Origin: an uncultured Steroidobacter sp.
Lineage (GTDB): Bacteria; Pseudomonadota; Gammaproteobacteria; Steroidobacterales; Steroidobacteraceae
Assembly: GCA_946478975.1 (NCBI GenBank)
Contig: CAMLEO010000093.1
Span: 1 to 23,123 of the forward strand
Length of the DNA: 23,123 nucleotides
Direction of reading: 5' to 3'
The notes under the pieces are model-generated. The model saw only the letters and a list, made by a program, of their open reading frames with translations, made no database searches and was not told the DNA's origin. A program made the translations under genes and the position numbers. This document shows, piece by piece, positions 16,436 through 23,123 of this stretch. Positions within the stretch are counted from its first letter, which is position 1. The number at the start of each line of letters is the position of its first letter.

Positions 16436-18723
16436 TACCGCCACAACACGCCCATCGAGGGCACGAGCGGCAGCCACGAATCGATGTCGCGGCGATAGTC
16501 GAGCGAGCCGTCGGGCTGGCGAGTGACTTTGTACTCGACGCAGCAGGCGTTCTCGCGCGCCAGCGCGTTGCTGACTTCGGCAAAGACATCGAGCGCGCCA
16601 CGACGCAGGACATATGTTCGCGTCAAACGCAGGTCCAGGGAGTTGTAAGCGGAGTAGCGGCTGCGATTGCGCACGGAGAGGTCAATGCGCGGATCGCCGG
16701 TTTGCGGGTCGACGCCCAAAGTGGAGGTGGGCCAGCCGCTGTGGAAGCTGTTGACCATCGTGGCGGTCCACGGTCCGCGAGCCCACGTGACACCGAGGTT
16801 GACGGCGTGACGTTGATCCCAGCTGCGCGCAACATCGACATCGTTGATGCGATCGATCGCCTGCGACCACGTGTAACTCAGCCAGCCGCTCCAGGCGCCG
16901 ACGGGCCGAACTTGTAACAACATCTCCACGCCTTCAGCACGTGCAGTGGGAGCATCGACGCGCACGCGATCGAACTCCGCTTCGGGAAACAGCACCAGCG
17001 GATCGAACAGATTCTCGAAGCGGGGGTGAATGTTCCGGTAGTCCTTGCGATAAGCCTCGACGCGCAGATCGAAGCCGGCATCGAACGAATGATCCAGGCT
17101 CGCGATCAGGTGATCCGCATGTTGCGCCGGATAGAACTGCGACACGCCGTCCTCGACTTGCAGCTCGTTGATGCCCTGGAATTGATAGAACCGTCCCCAG
17201 CTGGCGCGCAGCGTGGTCTTTTTCGACATCGAATAGAGCACGCTCACTCGCGGACTCCACTGCTCGCCATCGTCGCTGCCATCGTAAGTCTGCGTATCGA
17301 GGCGCACGCCCGCTTCAACTGTCCAGCGTTTGCTGAACGTCGCTCGCGCATCCCAGAACGCCGAGTTCTCATAACCTTCCGGGGAGGGTGAAGCACTGCG
17401 CGTCGTTTGCGATCCCGGTGAGCCTGGAAAAGGAAACCCAGGCGCTACCTGCAGATCCAGGTCGTATTGATAGTCGCCCCACAAACGCCGCAGCTCGACG
17501 CCGAAGCGATGCTGCAGGAATCCTGCATCGATGCTGTTCTCCCAGCGCAGGCCGGCGATATGAAATGTGCGATCGTCGCGCACCTGGCCGGTTCGCTGCG
17601 GCTCGGTCACCCAGCCGCGCCGCTCGTTCACCAGGTCGGTGAACGATCCGATGATGCGGCTCGATGCGGACGACGACCAGTCGTGATCCAGCGTCAGCCA
17701 GCCATAAGTGTTGCGATACTCGGCACGTGCGAGCTGCGCGCCGCGGCTTCTTTTCGCCACGATCTGATCGCCGGACGCGAGCGCGTCGAACGACAGGCGG
17801 GTCGTGTCGCGCAGCTGGTAGTCGATGTGCGCAAAGCCGTCCGAATAATCGGGCGTGCCGAAGTCCTGTTCGGCGAGCGACGACAGCTCGCCGAGATTGC
17901 CTCGTCGCGCCGAGATCATCGCGTGGCCGCGTTCGTTTGCAAACGTGGTCGCTGCGAGCCCGCTGGTATGAAACAAACTCAGCCCGAGCTCGTAGTAGCG
18001 GCCGGGCGGGCGCACCGTGGTCGTATCGATGATCGCGCTCATGCGATCGCCGTACGGCACTGGAAAGCCGCCCGAGTAGAACTCGATGTTGTCGATGACG
18101 CGCGAGTCGAGCAGGCTGACCGGGCTGTAGAAGTTCTTTAAATGGAACGGCTCGTACAGGCGCAGGCCGTTCAGCAGGATCGCCGTTTCGTTCGGCTGGC
18201 CGCCGCGAATTGCGCCGAGACTGGAGACGCCGTTGGTGGCGGTGCCCGGCAGTCGTTGCACCGCTCGCAATGTTTCATCTGCGAGGCGCGGCATCGCCTG
18301 CACCTGGTCCTGCGTCAGGAAATCTTTGGGCGCGACATTGTCGGTCGCCAGCGTGTAGCGACTGGTCTGCACCACGACTTCCTCAACCTTCGCAGGCGGT
18401 TCAGGCGGCGGCGCGACGGCCACGCGTTGAGGCGCCGAGGTATCGCGAACGACCGCATAAACTCGCGGCGCGGCTTCCGACAACCCCAGCCCATGCGGCG
18501 CGAGAATTTCCTGAGCGAGCGCCAGGCCGTGCCGGGCCTTGGGCTCGCTGACCACCGTCAGCTGGTGGGGAACGATCTGAGTGTTGTAGATGAAGACGAG
18601 CCCTTCGGCACGCAGCTCGTCGAGGATGTCGCCGACGCTACGCCCCTGGTGCTGAGCCCAGGCGGCTTGGCAGATCAGCATCCCCGTTGACAGGCAGGCC
18701 GCGCGCTGCAGCGCTTGCTTCAT
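16432..18723 (-). CDS. STN-domain TonB-dependent receptor (surface signalling)
   Basis: This is a 763-aa TonB-dependent receptor of the transducer type. After a signal peptide (to about Ala23, CQAAWAQ), residues 26-100 form an STN (secretin/TonB short N-terminal) domain: SVGDILDELRAEGLVFIYN, then LTVVSEPKARHGLALAQEIL and a closing VYAVV. A Pro-rich linker leads to the TonB-box-like EEVVVQTSRY. The plug, about residues 130-240, contains LPGTATNGVSSLGAIRGGQ, ILLNGLRLYEPFHL and YSGGFPVPYGDRMSAIID. The barrel ends in the aromatic WRY. STN receptors signal through FecR-type proteins to an ECF sigma factor, and both partners lie upstream in the same operon. The start overlaps the PAP2 gene by 86 bases, with a weak GGGA ribosome site; an internal ATG at 18681 would shorten the signal peptide. 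The ligand is unknown. Confidence 0.92.
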   Translation of the reverse strand: MKQALQRAACLSTGMLICQAAWAQHQGRSVGDILDELRAEGLVFIYNTQIVPHQLTVVSEPKARHGLALAQEILAPHGLGLSEAAPRVYAVVRDTSAPQRVAVAPPPEPPAKVEEVVVQTSRYTLATDNVAPKDFLTQDQVQAMPRLADETLRAVQRLPGTATNGVSSLGAIRGGQPNETAILLNGLRLYEPFHLKNFYSPVSLLDSRVIDNIEFYSGGFPVPYGDRMSAIIDTTTVRPPGRYYELGLSLFHTSGLAATTFANERGHAMISARRGNLGELSSLAEQDFGTPDYSDGFAHIDYQLRDTTRLSFDALASGDQIVAKRSRGAQLARAEYRNTYGWLTLDHDWSSSASSRIIGSFTDLVNERRGWVTEPQRTGQVRDDRTFHIAGLRWENSIDAGFLQHRFGVELRRLWGDYQYDLDLQVAPGFPFPGSPGSQTTRSASPSPEGYENSAFWDARATFSKRWTVEAGVRLDTQTYDGSDDGEQWSPRVSVLYSMSKKTTLRASWGRFYQFQGINELQVEDGVSQFYPAQHADHLIASLDHSFDAGFDLRVEAYRKDYRNIHPRFENLFDPLVLFPEAEFDRVRVDAPTARAEGVEMLLQVRPVGAWSGWLSYTWSQAIDRINDVDVARSWDQRHAVNLGVTWARGPWTATMVNSFHSGWPTSTLGVDPQTGDPRIDLSVRNRSRYSAYNSLDLRLTRTYVLRRGALDVFAEVSNALARENACCVEYKVTRQPDGSLDYRRDIDSWLPLVPSMGVLWRY

Positions 18724-19444
18724 TGTTGTCCCGAATCGGTCGATCGAGTGAGGTCGAGGGCCACAGGCGCGCCTTGAATGCGAACGTATAGAGCGACAGC
18801 GAGATGGTCCACACCAGCCACGCGCTCCAGACGTCGTGCGAAACGAAATGCGCGCCGCGGGCTTGTTGAGCGATGCCGAAGATCAGTCCCATGACGAGCC
18901 CGACGGCCAATCCTAGCCGCGAGGCCCACCGGCTGCGCTCACGCAGTGCAAAGTATAAGGCGAGCAGGGCATAACCGGAGCTGGCATGTGCCGCAGGAAA
19001 GCAGCGCGCGTGCCGGAGCGCGTCCGGGCGATGCGCGAACAGATGAACGTACGGGAACGTGCCGCCGAATTCGGTCAGCTCGCGCGGGCAGGCGACCTGC
19101 GTCAGGGTTTTGAGCAGGCCGACCACGCCGACCGACAACCCCACCGCCAGGAAAAAATACAGCGCCGGCCGGCGCAGGTGCTGCCATTGCGGCCGCCACC
19201 ACGTGCTTGCCCACAGAATCAGTGCGGCGGCGGCCACGCCGCGAATGAACAGCGTGCCGTAATGATGAATCAGGTCGGTGGTCCACCAGCTGTTGGCGCC
19301 GATCCAGCGCTGGCTGACATCGTCGAAGAAGTACGCATGCGCGATGGCCATGTCCGCAGACGAGGCGGCGAGCACCGGCGCGATCACCGCGAACAGGATC
19401 AGCGGCAGGCGCAGGTGGCGCCAGTAGAAGTTGGGATCGGTCAT
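18638..19444 (-). CDS. PAP2-family membrane phosphatase
   Basis: This is a 268-aa inner-membrane phosphatase with about six helices. It carries a variant of the PAP2 signature: Lys112 with Cys119-Pro120 (KTLTQVACPREL) where the classical motif has Arg-Pro; PAAH at 150-153 (CFPAAHASSGYAL) in place of PSGH; and Arg196, His199, His203 and Asp204 in ARGAHFVSHD. This pattern fits the COG3907-type membrane PAP2 subgroup rather than PgpB. Members remove phosphate from lipid substrates such as undecaprenyl pyrophosphate, phosphatidylglycerophosphate or lipid A; which one here is not readable. The EptA-like gene in the same cluster makes a lipid A or lipid phosphate role attractive. The start lies 3 bases after the Omp85 stop. 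The last 28 residues (a soluble, probably disordered tail) are encoded in the overlap with the receptor gene. Confidence 0.88.
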   Translation of the reverse strand: MTDPNFYWRHLRLPLILFAVIAPVLAASSADMAIAHAYFFDDVSQRWIGANSWWTTDLIHHYGTLFIRGVAAAALILWASTWWRPQWQHLRRPALYFFLAVGLSVGVVGLLKTLTQVACPRELTEFGGTFPYVHLFAHRPDALRHARCFPAAHASSGYALLALYFALRERSRWASRLGLAVGLVMGLIFGIAQQARGAHFVSHDVWSAWLVWTISLSLYTFAFKARLWPSTSLDRPIRDNNEASAAARGLPVNGDADLPSRLGSAPGA

Positions 19445-19447
19445 GCG

Positions 19448-21118
19448 TTAGAACGACTTGCGGGTTTCGACCAGGAATTGCACGGCGTCGATGCCATTGG
19501 CTCGATCCAGCGGCATCGCCAGGTCGATATGTAGCACGTTGCCGAGGCCAGAGCGCACACTGCCGAGGCGCAGCCCGATGCCGATGTCCTTCAGCCATCC
19601 GGAGGGAGCTGCCGCGTAATCGTCGCGACCCCACGCCCGGCCGGCATCGAAGAACACCGCGCCGCCGACATTAAACAATTTCAGCGGCTGCCACGAGGTG
19701 TAGAAGCGCTCCTCCAGCGTCAGCAGCGCATTCGCGGTGCCGGCCTGGTAGCGCAGCGGATAGCCGCGCAAACCGTTGTCGCCGCCGAGCAGCAGCTGGG
19801 TTTCGGGATCGAGATTGGAAGTGATGCTCGCGGACGCCGAGGCAAAGAACACGCGGCGCTCGGATTGGCGCATATAGAAGCGGCTGTTCGCATCGAGCTC
19901 GCCGTCTGCCAGGTCGCCATCTTCCAGGCGCCCGCGCAGGTCGATCGAGTTGATCATGTAACGGTCGTCGCTGAACTCGGCGCCAGCCTGCAATGAGCCG
20001 CTGAGTACGAGCGCATCGCGCGTCGAGCCGAAGGCCGTGCTTGCGAAGCCAACTTCCATGCGCGCGCTGCGTCCGAGATATACATCTTCGGTGCGGCCGA
20101 TCTGATCCAGATTGCGCGTACTGAGATAATTGTCCTGGAGAATTTCGACGCCGACCCACGGATAGGAGAGGGTGCGATCGGCGGGAATCGCCGCATTCGG
20201 TTCATCCTGGCGCGCCTCGAAGGCACGATCGTCGTAACGAAAGCCGCCGAGATAGCGCGTCACCCAGCCATCGTGCAGGCCGCTGGAAATGCCGCCGCCG
20301 AACGAGAAGTCCCGCTGTTGCATATCGAAGCGCTCGACGCGCTTGCCGAGCGAGTAGCGCGAGATGGAGCTCAGCATGTCCGAGCCGCTCACATCCGCGC
20401 TCCAGCGGGAATCCAGCGCGTAGAACGGTCGGCCGATCGCCAGCGATTTCTCGGTGCCGTCGCTCATGGTGGAATAAGCGGTCTTGAGCGTCCACCAGCT
20501 GCCGAACAAGTTCGGATCCGTGTAGGCAAGTCGCCAGGAGCTGCGGTCGACATCGCTGGAGCGCTCCAGCGACAGGTGCTTGCCGAGCCCGAGAAAGTTG
20601 GTGTCCTCGAACTCGACGCGAGTTTTGTTCTCGCCGCCCTTGCGGCCGAAGGAAAAGCCGGGGCTCAGGGTCCACACGTCGTGGACGCGCACCAGAACGT
20701 CGGCGGTGTTGTCGGTGGCGTCGTAGTTCGTGATCGTGATGCTGGCCGCGTTCAGATAACGCTGGCCGCGCAGCAGGCGCTCGGTTTCGTCGAGCAGGCG
20801 GCGATTGAACGGCTCGCCGCTGTGAAACAGCAGCTGCTGCCGTACGGTTTGTGAATGCGTCGAAATGTGCAACCCGTTCGCCACTCGATACGGCGCCGAC
20901 AAGGATGTTGTATTTTCGAACACATCGTCGACCTGGATTTCGATGCGGCCGATGCGGGCGCCGCGATCCTGCAGCTCGCGGTCGGTCGGCATTTGCGCAG
21001 AGTCATTGCTGCGCGGAGGAGCGAGCGCGAGCATCGTATCGGCGGCATGCGAGACGTGCGGGGCGGTCAGTGCCGAGGCCGTCAGTGCGGTCGCTGCAAC
21101 CCGGGTGAAACGGTTCAT
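19448..21118 (-). CDS. Omp85/BamA-TamA family outer-membrane protein, short POTRA
   Basis: This is a 556-aa outer-membrane protein with a signal peptide ending near SHAAD (about residue 26). Residues about 55-145 contain one clear POTRA-like module (QTVRQQLLFHSGEPFNRRLLDETER, LLRGQRYLNAASITI, then a strand ADVLVRVHDVWTLSPG), possibly preceded by a partial one. From about 150 the Omp85 barrel begins with FEDTNFLGLGKHLSL and YTDPNLFGSWW, a wording shared with BamA-like proteins. The hallmark loop-6 motif is LRGYP (450-454), and the C-terminus ends in Phe. At this length it is far shorter than BamA (about 800 aa, five POTRAs) and near TamA, so the client is unclear: protein insertion, secretion or lipid movement are all possible. 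It lies 67 bases after fecR, with only a weak G-rich ribosome site, and is coupled to PAP2. Confidence 0.88.
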   Translation of the reverse strand: MNRFTRVAATALTASALTAPHVSHAADTMLALAPPRSNDSAQMPTDRELQDRGARIGRIEIQVDDVFENTTSLSAPYRVANGLHISTHSQTVRQQLLFHSGEPFNRRLLDETERLLRGQRYLNAASITITNYDATDNTADVLVRVHDVWTLSPGFSFGRKGGENKTRVEFEDTNFLGLGKHLSLERSSDVDRSSWRLAYTDPNLFGSWWTLKTAYSTMSDGTEKSLAIGRPFYALDSRWSADVSGSDMLSSISRYSLGKRVERFDMQQRDFSFGGGISSGLHDGWVTRYLGGFRYDDRAFEARQDEPNAAIPADRTLSYPWVGVEILQDNYLSTRNLDQIGRTEDVYLGRSARMEVGFASTAFGSTRDALVLSGSLQAGAEFSDDRYMINSIDLRGRLEDGDLADGELDANSRFYMRQSERRVFFASASASITSNLDPETQLLLGGDNGLRGYPLRYQAGTANALLTLEERFYTSWQPLKLFNVGGAVFFDAGRAWGRDDYAAAPSGWLKDIGIGLRLGSVRSGLGNVLHIDLAMPLDRANGIDAVQFLVETRKSF

Positions 21119-21185
21119 TCGGCCCCCAACCCCACCACCGCGATCGATGCGGCTTCTTCAGGTTGGACGGGGTCGCAGCTTCAAA

Positions 21186-22193
21186 TCAATCGGCCAGCTC
21201 GATGCCGATTTCTTCCGCCGGTGTGCGATAACGACGCAGCTGCGTAGTGGAAAGAACAGCTGCGAGCGCAGCGTCGGCATCCAGGCCGGCAATCGAACCA
21301 CGCAATTTCACTTCCGCCGCCGCAGCTTCCGCTTTTGGGGAGGAATAAACGACGCGGCGTCCGGTCTCGCGAGCGATCCACTGCAAGAACGCCGACAATG
21401 TTTGATTGTCGATGTCGAACGTCGGCGCAGCGTCCAGCGTCCACTGCCATTGCGGATCGGTGGAAGCCAGATTGCTGCGTGTGACTTCGCCGCTGGCGTT
21501 CATTTGCAACATCTGCCCGGCTTCGCCCGTGTTGTTCGAGCCGTTCGGCGATGTGACCAGCACGCGGCCTTCGCGCACGCTCACTTGAACGCTGTCCGCG
21601 TGAGTGCGCACTTCGTACTGCGTGCCGAGGTGACGAACCGAGCCGGCGGGCGTCGAGATCGTCAGCGAATCCTTACCTGCATGATTCGCCGGCGCGTCGA
21701 TATAAAGCGCGCCCGAGGACAGCTCGATGCGATCGGCGGCTGCAACGGTAAAGCGCGTGCCATGATCGGCTCGCAACGACAAACCGTTAGGAAACGCGAG
21801 CGCGGCGCGCGACTCGGCATTTGTTTGTATGGTTTCACCGACCAGCACCGGCTGGCCGACAGTGCCCGCATGAGCATCCGCGTCTTCCGCGGTGTACATC
21901 ATCTGGCCATCGATGTTTACGACGCTGGCCACCTGCACCGGCTCGGATGTCACAAACCGCCGGGCAAAGGTCGCAATGAATACTGCCAGCACCAGGCTCG
22001 CAGCGATGCGCCACGCCACAGTGCGACGCTGACGGCGACGCTCGCTGACCATCGCCTGCCACTCGGCATGCACGGCCGCTTGCACTTCGCGCATGGCATC
22101 TGCCGATGGCTCATCGCGTGCGCCGACTGCCCGCAGCAGCTCTTCGAGGCTGCTGTCGTTGGACTCAGGATCTGTCGATGCCGTCGTCGTCAT
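21186..22193 (-). CDS. FecR-family anti-sigma factor/signal transducer
   Basis: This is a 335-aa single-pass inner-membrane protein. Residues 1-58 form the cytoplasmic anti-sigma part, rich in Glu, Arg and Ala, with Trp45 before a basic ERRRQRR stretch. One membrane helix lies at about 60-77 (WRIAASLVLAVFIATFA). The periplasmic FecR domain spans about 95-215, with the typical ISTPAGSVRHLGTQYEVRT and VREGRVLV. The C-terminal part, about 258-332 (FDIDNQTLSAFLQWIARETG, then AEVKLRGSIAGLDADAAL and EIGIEL), has the pattern of an STN-type fold, as reported for the PupR C-terminal domain that contacts the receptor STN domain. The gene starts 4 bases after the sigma stop. It is expected to hold the sigma factor inactive, or prime it, until the STN receptor binds its ligand. 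Confidence 0.92.
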   Translation of the reverse strand: MTTTASTDPESNDSSLEELLRAVGARDEPSADAMREVQAAVHAEWQAMVSERRRQRRTVAWRIAASLVLAVFIATFARRFVTSEPVQVASVVNIDGQMMYTAEDADAHAGTVGQPVLVGETIQTNAESRAALAFPNGLSLRADHGTRFTVAAADRIELSSGALYIDAPANHAGKDSLTISTPAGSVRHLGTQYEVRTHADSVQVSVREGRVLVTSPNGSNNTGEAGQMLQMNASGEVTRSNLASTDPQWQWTLDAAPTFDIDNQTLSAFLQWIARETGRRVVYSSPKAEAAAAEVKLRGSIAGLDADAALAAVLSTTQLRRYRTPAEEIGIELAD

Positions 22194-22197
22194 GGCG

Positions 22198-22821
22198 CTA
22201 TTTTCTCATGCCGGCGAGCACGTCGCTCGCGGTCGAACCAAACACGGTCTCCAATGCTTCGCGAAATGCCACCCTGGCCCGGGCCAGCAGCGACTGTGCC
22301 GCCGCCTGGCCGACGCCCAGCAATGCGCCGATCTCTTCGACGCTCCGACCTTCAATATATTTCCACTCCAGCACATCGCCGTACCGCGACGGCAGCCGGT
22401 CGAGCACCGACTGCACCAGCCGGCGCGTCTCGGCCGTGCCATAACCGTGCATCGGCTCATCCGACGCCGGTGCCGCGATCGACTCCAGCGCCTCGCGCAA
22501 TCCCGGAGTGTCATCGATCAGCACTACATTTTGGTTATGACGCTTGTGAGCGCGCAGATAGTCGGCGATCTGCCGGCGGCAGATCTGGCACAACCAGCTG
22601 AACAGCGCCGCCTCGCCACGAAAAGTGCCCAAGGCCCGCATCGCTTTGCTGAGCGTCGACTGCACCACTTCTTTGCACGCCTCCGCGTCGTTACCCAGCC
22701 GAGGCAGGGCGAACCGGTATACCCGGGGAAAGTAAGTCTCGAAAAACACGCGAAAGGCAGCCTCGTCGCCGCCCAACATGGCGGCAATCAGTGCGGCATC
22801 GGTGCTGTACTCGGGCTTCAC
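22198..22821 (-). CDS. ECF-type RNA polymerase sigma factor, FecI-like context
   Basis: This is a 207-aa sigma-70 family protein with only regions 2 and 4. Region 2 is at about residues 20-95 (EAAFRVFFETYFPRVYRFA, then ALFSWLCQICRRQIADYLRAHKR, the core-binding and -10-recognition part). A flexible linker follows, then region 4 at about 130-188 (LDRLPSRYGDVLEWKYIEGRS and the helix-turn-helix SVEEIGALLGVGQAAAQSLLARAR). The start codon is GTG at 22821, with no good Shine-Dalgarno; an ATG at 22779 is possible but would remove part of region 2. It lies 47 bases after the eptA stop and 4 bases before fecR, in the usual sigma-then-FecR order. It probably drives this operon and perhaps other envelope genes. 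The target promoter lies upstream of the window or elsewhere and cannot be defined here. Confidence 0.92.
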   Translation of the reverse strand: MKPEYSTDAALIAAMLGGDEAAFRVFFETYFPRVYRFALPRLGNDAEACKEVVQSTLSKAMRALGTFRGEAALFSWLCQICRRQIADYLRAHKRHNQNVVLIDDTPGLREALESIAAPASDEPMHGYGTAETRRLVQSVLDRLPSRYGDVLEWKYIEGRSVEEIGALLGVGQAAAQSLLARARVAFREALETVFGSTASDVLAGMRK

Positions 22822-22868
22822 TTGTCGGGTTAGACGCCGAACGGCGACAAATCAATCGCGGTGGAGAG

Positions 22869-23123
22869 TCATTCCCCGCCACCGCCGCGACGGCAGCCGG
22901 ACAACAGGTCCAGCCGGCGATCATAAACCTGGTCGCGAGTCTCGGCCGCGCCCAGCACGGTGTGATAGAAAAAGTCGTGGCTGACGGGCAGCGCGGCTTC
23001 GGTGTGCAGGCAATCGGAATTCAATTGAGCGCGGCGCGCATAGCCCTCGGAAGTCCAGAGCAGCATCGGCACTTCCTTTTGCACCGCCGGTGCAAACGAA
23101 TACGGCATGCCGTGCAGGTAGAG
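22869..23123 (-). CDS. eptA: Phosphoethanolamine-lipid A transferase, C-terminal end (partial)
   Basis: Only the last 84 codons are in the window; the gene enters from the right edge. The visible sequence begins LYLHGMPYSFAPAVQKEVPM, closely matching the end of the sulfatase-fold catalytic domain of EptA/MCR proteins (YLHGLPYAIAP). The His in LYLHG corresponds to His478 of MCR-1. It continues with LLWTSEGYARR, DCLHTEAALPVSHDFFYHTVLG and DLLSGCR, all typical of the family tail, then a short Gly-rich end. These inner-membrane enzymes transfer phosphoethanolamine from phosphatidylethanolamine to lipid A phosphates in the periplasm. The catalytic Thr and main zinc ligands lie outside the window. 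Being on the same strand 47 bases before the sigma gene, it probably belongs to the sigma-FecR-Omp85-PAP2-receptor operon. Transfer to another glycan or lipid cannot be excluded. Confidence 0.82.
   Translation of the reverse strand, partial: LYLHGMPYSFAPAVQKEVPMLLWTSEGYARRAQLNSDCLHTEAALPVSHDFFYHTVLGAAETRDQVYDRRLDLLSGCRRGGGGE

Noticed and set aside
20865..22601. 578-codon open frame on the plus strand
   Set aside because: It lies antisense to the Omp85, FecR and sigma genes, whose products show clear domains. Its own translation is Arg/His/Pro-rich with no domain, as expected for the opposite strand of GC-rich genes.
22869..23123. Acquired mcr-type colistin resistance gene
   Set aside because: The tail matches the EptA/MCR family, but no insertion sequence or composition shift is seen nearby and the setting looks chromosomal. 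A native eptA is the simpler reading.

Overview
The window is dense, GC-rich chromosomal DNA from a Gram-negative bacterium. The gene content includes a tripartite RND pump with an outer-membrane lipoprotein, two TonB-dependent receptors, an Omp85-type barrel, and an EptA-type lipid A phosphoethanolamine transferase. Gene styles such as the DedA-rhodanese fusion, the FecI/FecR pair and the acetylpolyamine amidohydrolase suggest a gammaproteobacterium of the Xanthomonadales/Steroidobacteraceae kind. That placement is an impression from content, not a phylogenetic result. No rRNA, tRNA, IS element, prophage or CRISPR array was seen.

Layout. Positions 1-358 hold no convincing gene, followed by a small hypothetical protein (+). 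Positions 710-6464 (-) hold a complete MexEF-OprN-type efflux operon: adaptor, pump, outer-membrane channel. Divergent from it is a DedA membrane protein fused to a rhodanese domain (+). Next come a periplasmic two-EF-hand protein (-), Dps (+) and a PilZ-like protein (-). Positions 9259-13358 (+) form an operon with a tandem-TetR regulator, a histone-deacetylase-fold acetylpolyamine amidohydrolase and an M14 zinc carboxypeptidase. It ends at a strong hairpin facing a VOC/PhnB-like gene (-). A TonB-dependent receptor (+, 14135-16435) then meets, tail to tail, a long minus-strand operon that runs to the right edge.

The right-hand operon (23123 to 16432, minus strand) is the most interesting part. 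Reading in its own direction it contains: the end of an EptA-like phosphoethanolamine transferase, an ECF sigma factor, a FecR-type anti-sigma with an STN-like C-terminus, a short Omp85/TamA-like outer-membrane protein with about one POTRA domain, a PAP2 membrane phosphatase, and a TonB-dependent receptor with an N-terminal STN signalling domain. Sigma, FecR and an STN-receptor make a complete cell-surface signalling circuit. Here it is packed together with two enzyme types that can change lipid A or lipid phosphates and with a barrel-assembly or translocation-type protein. I infer an envelope-remodelling unit that responds to an unknown surface ligand; the ligand and the Omp85 substrate cannot be read from the sequence.
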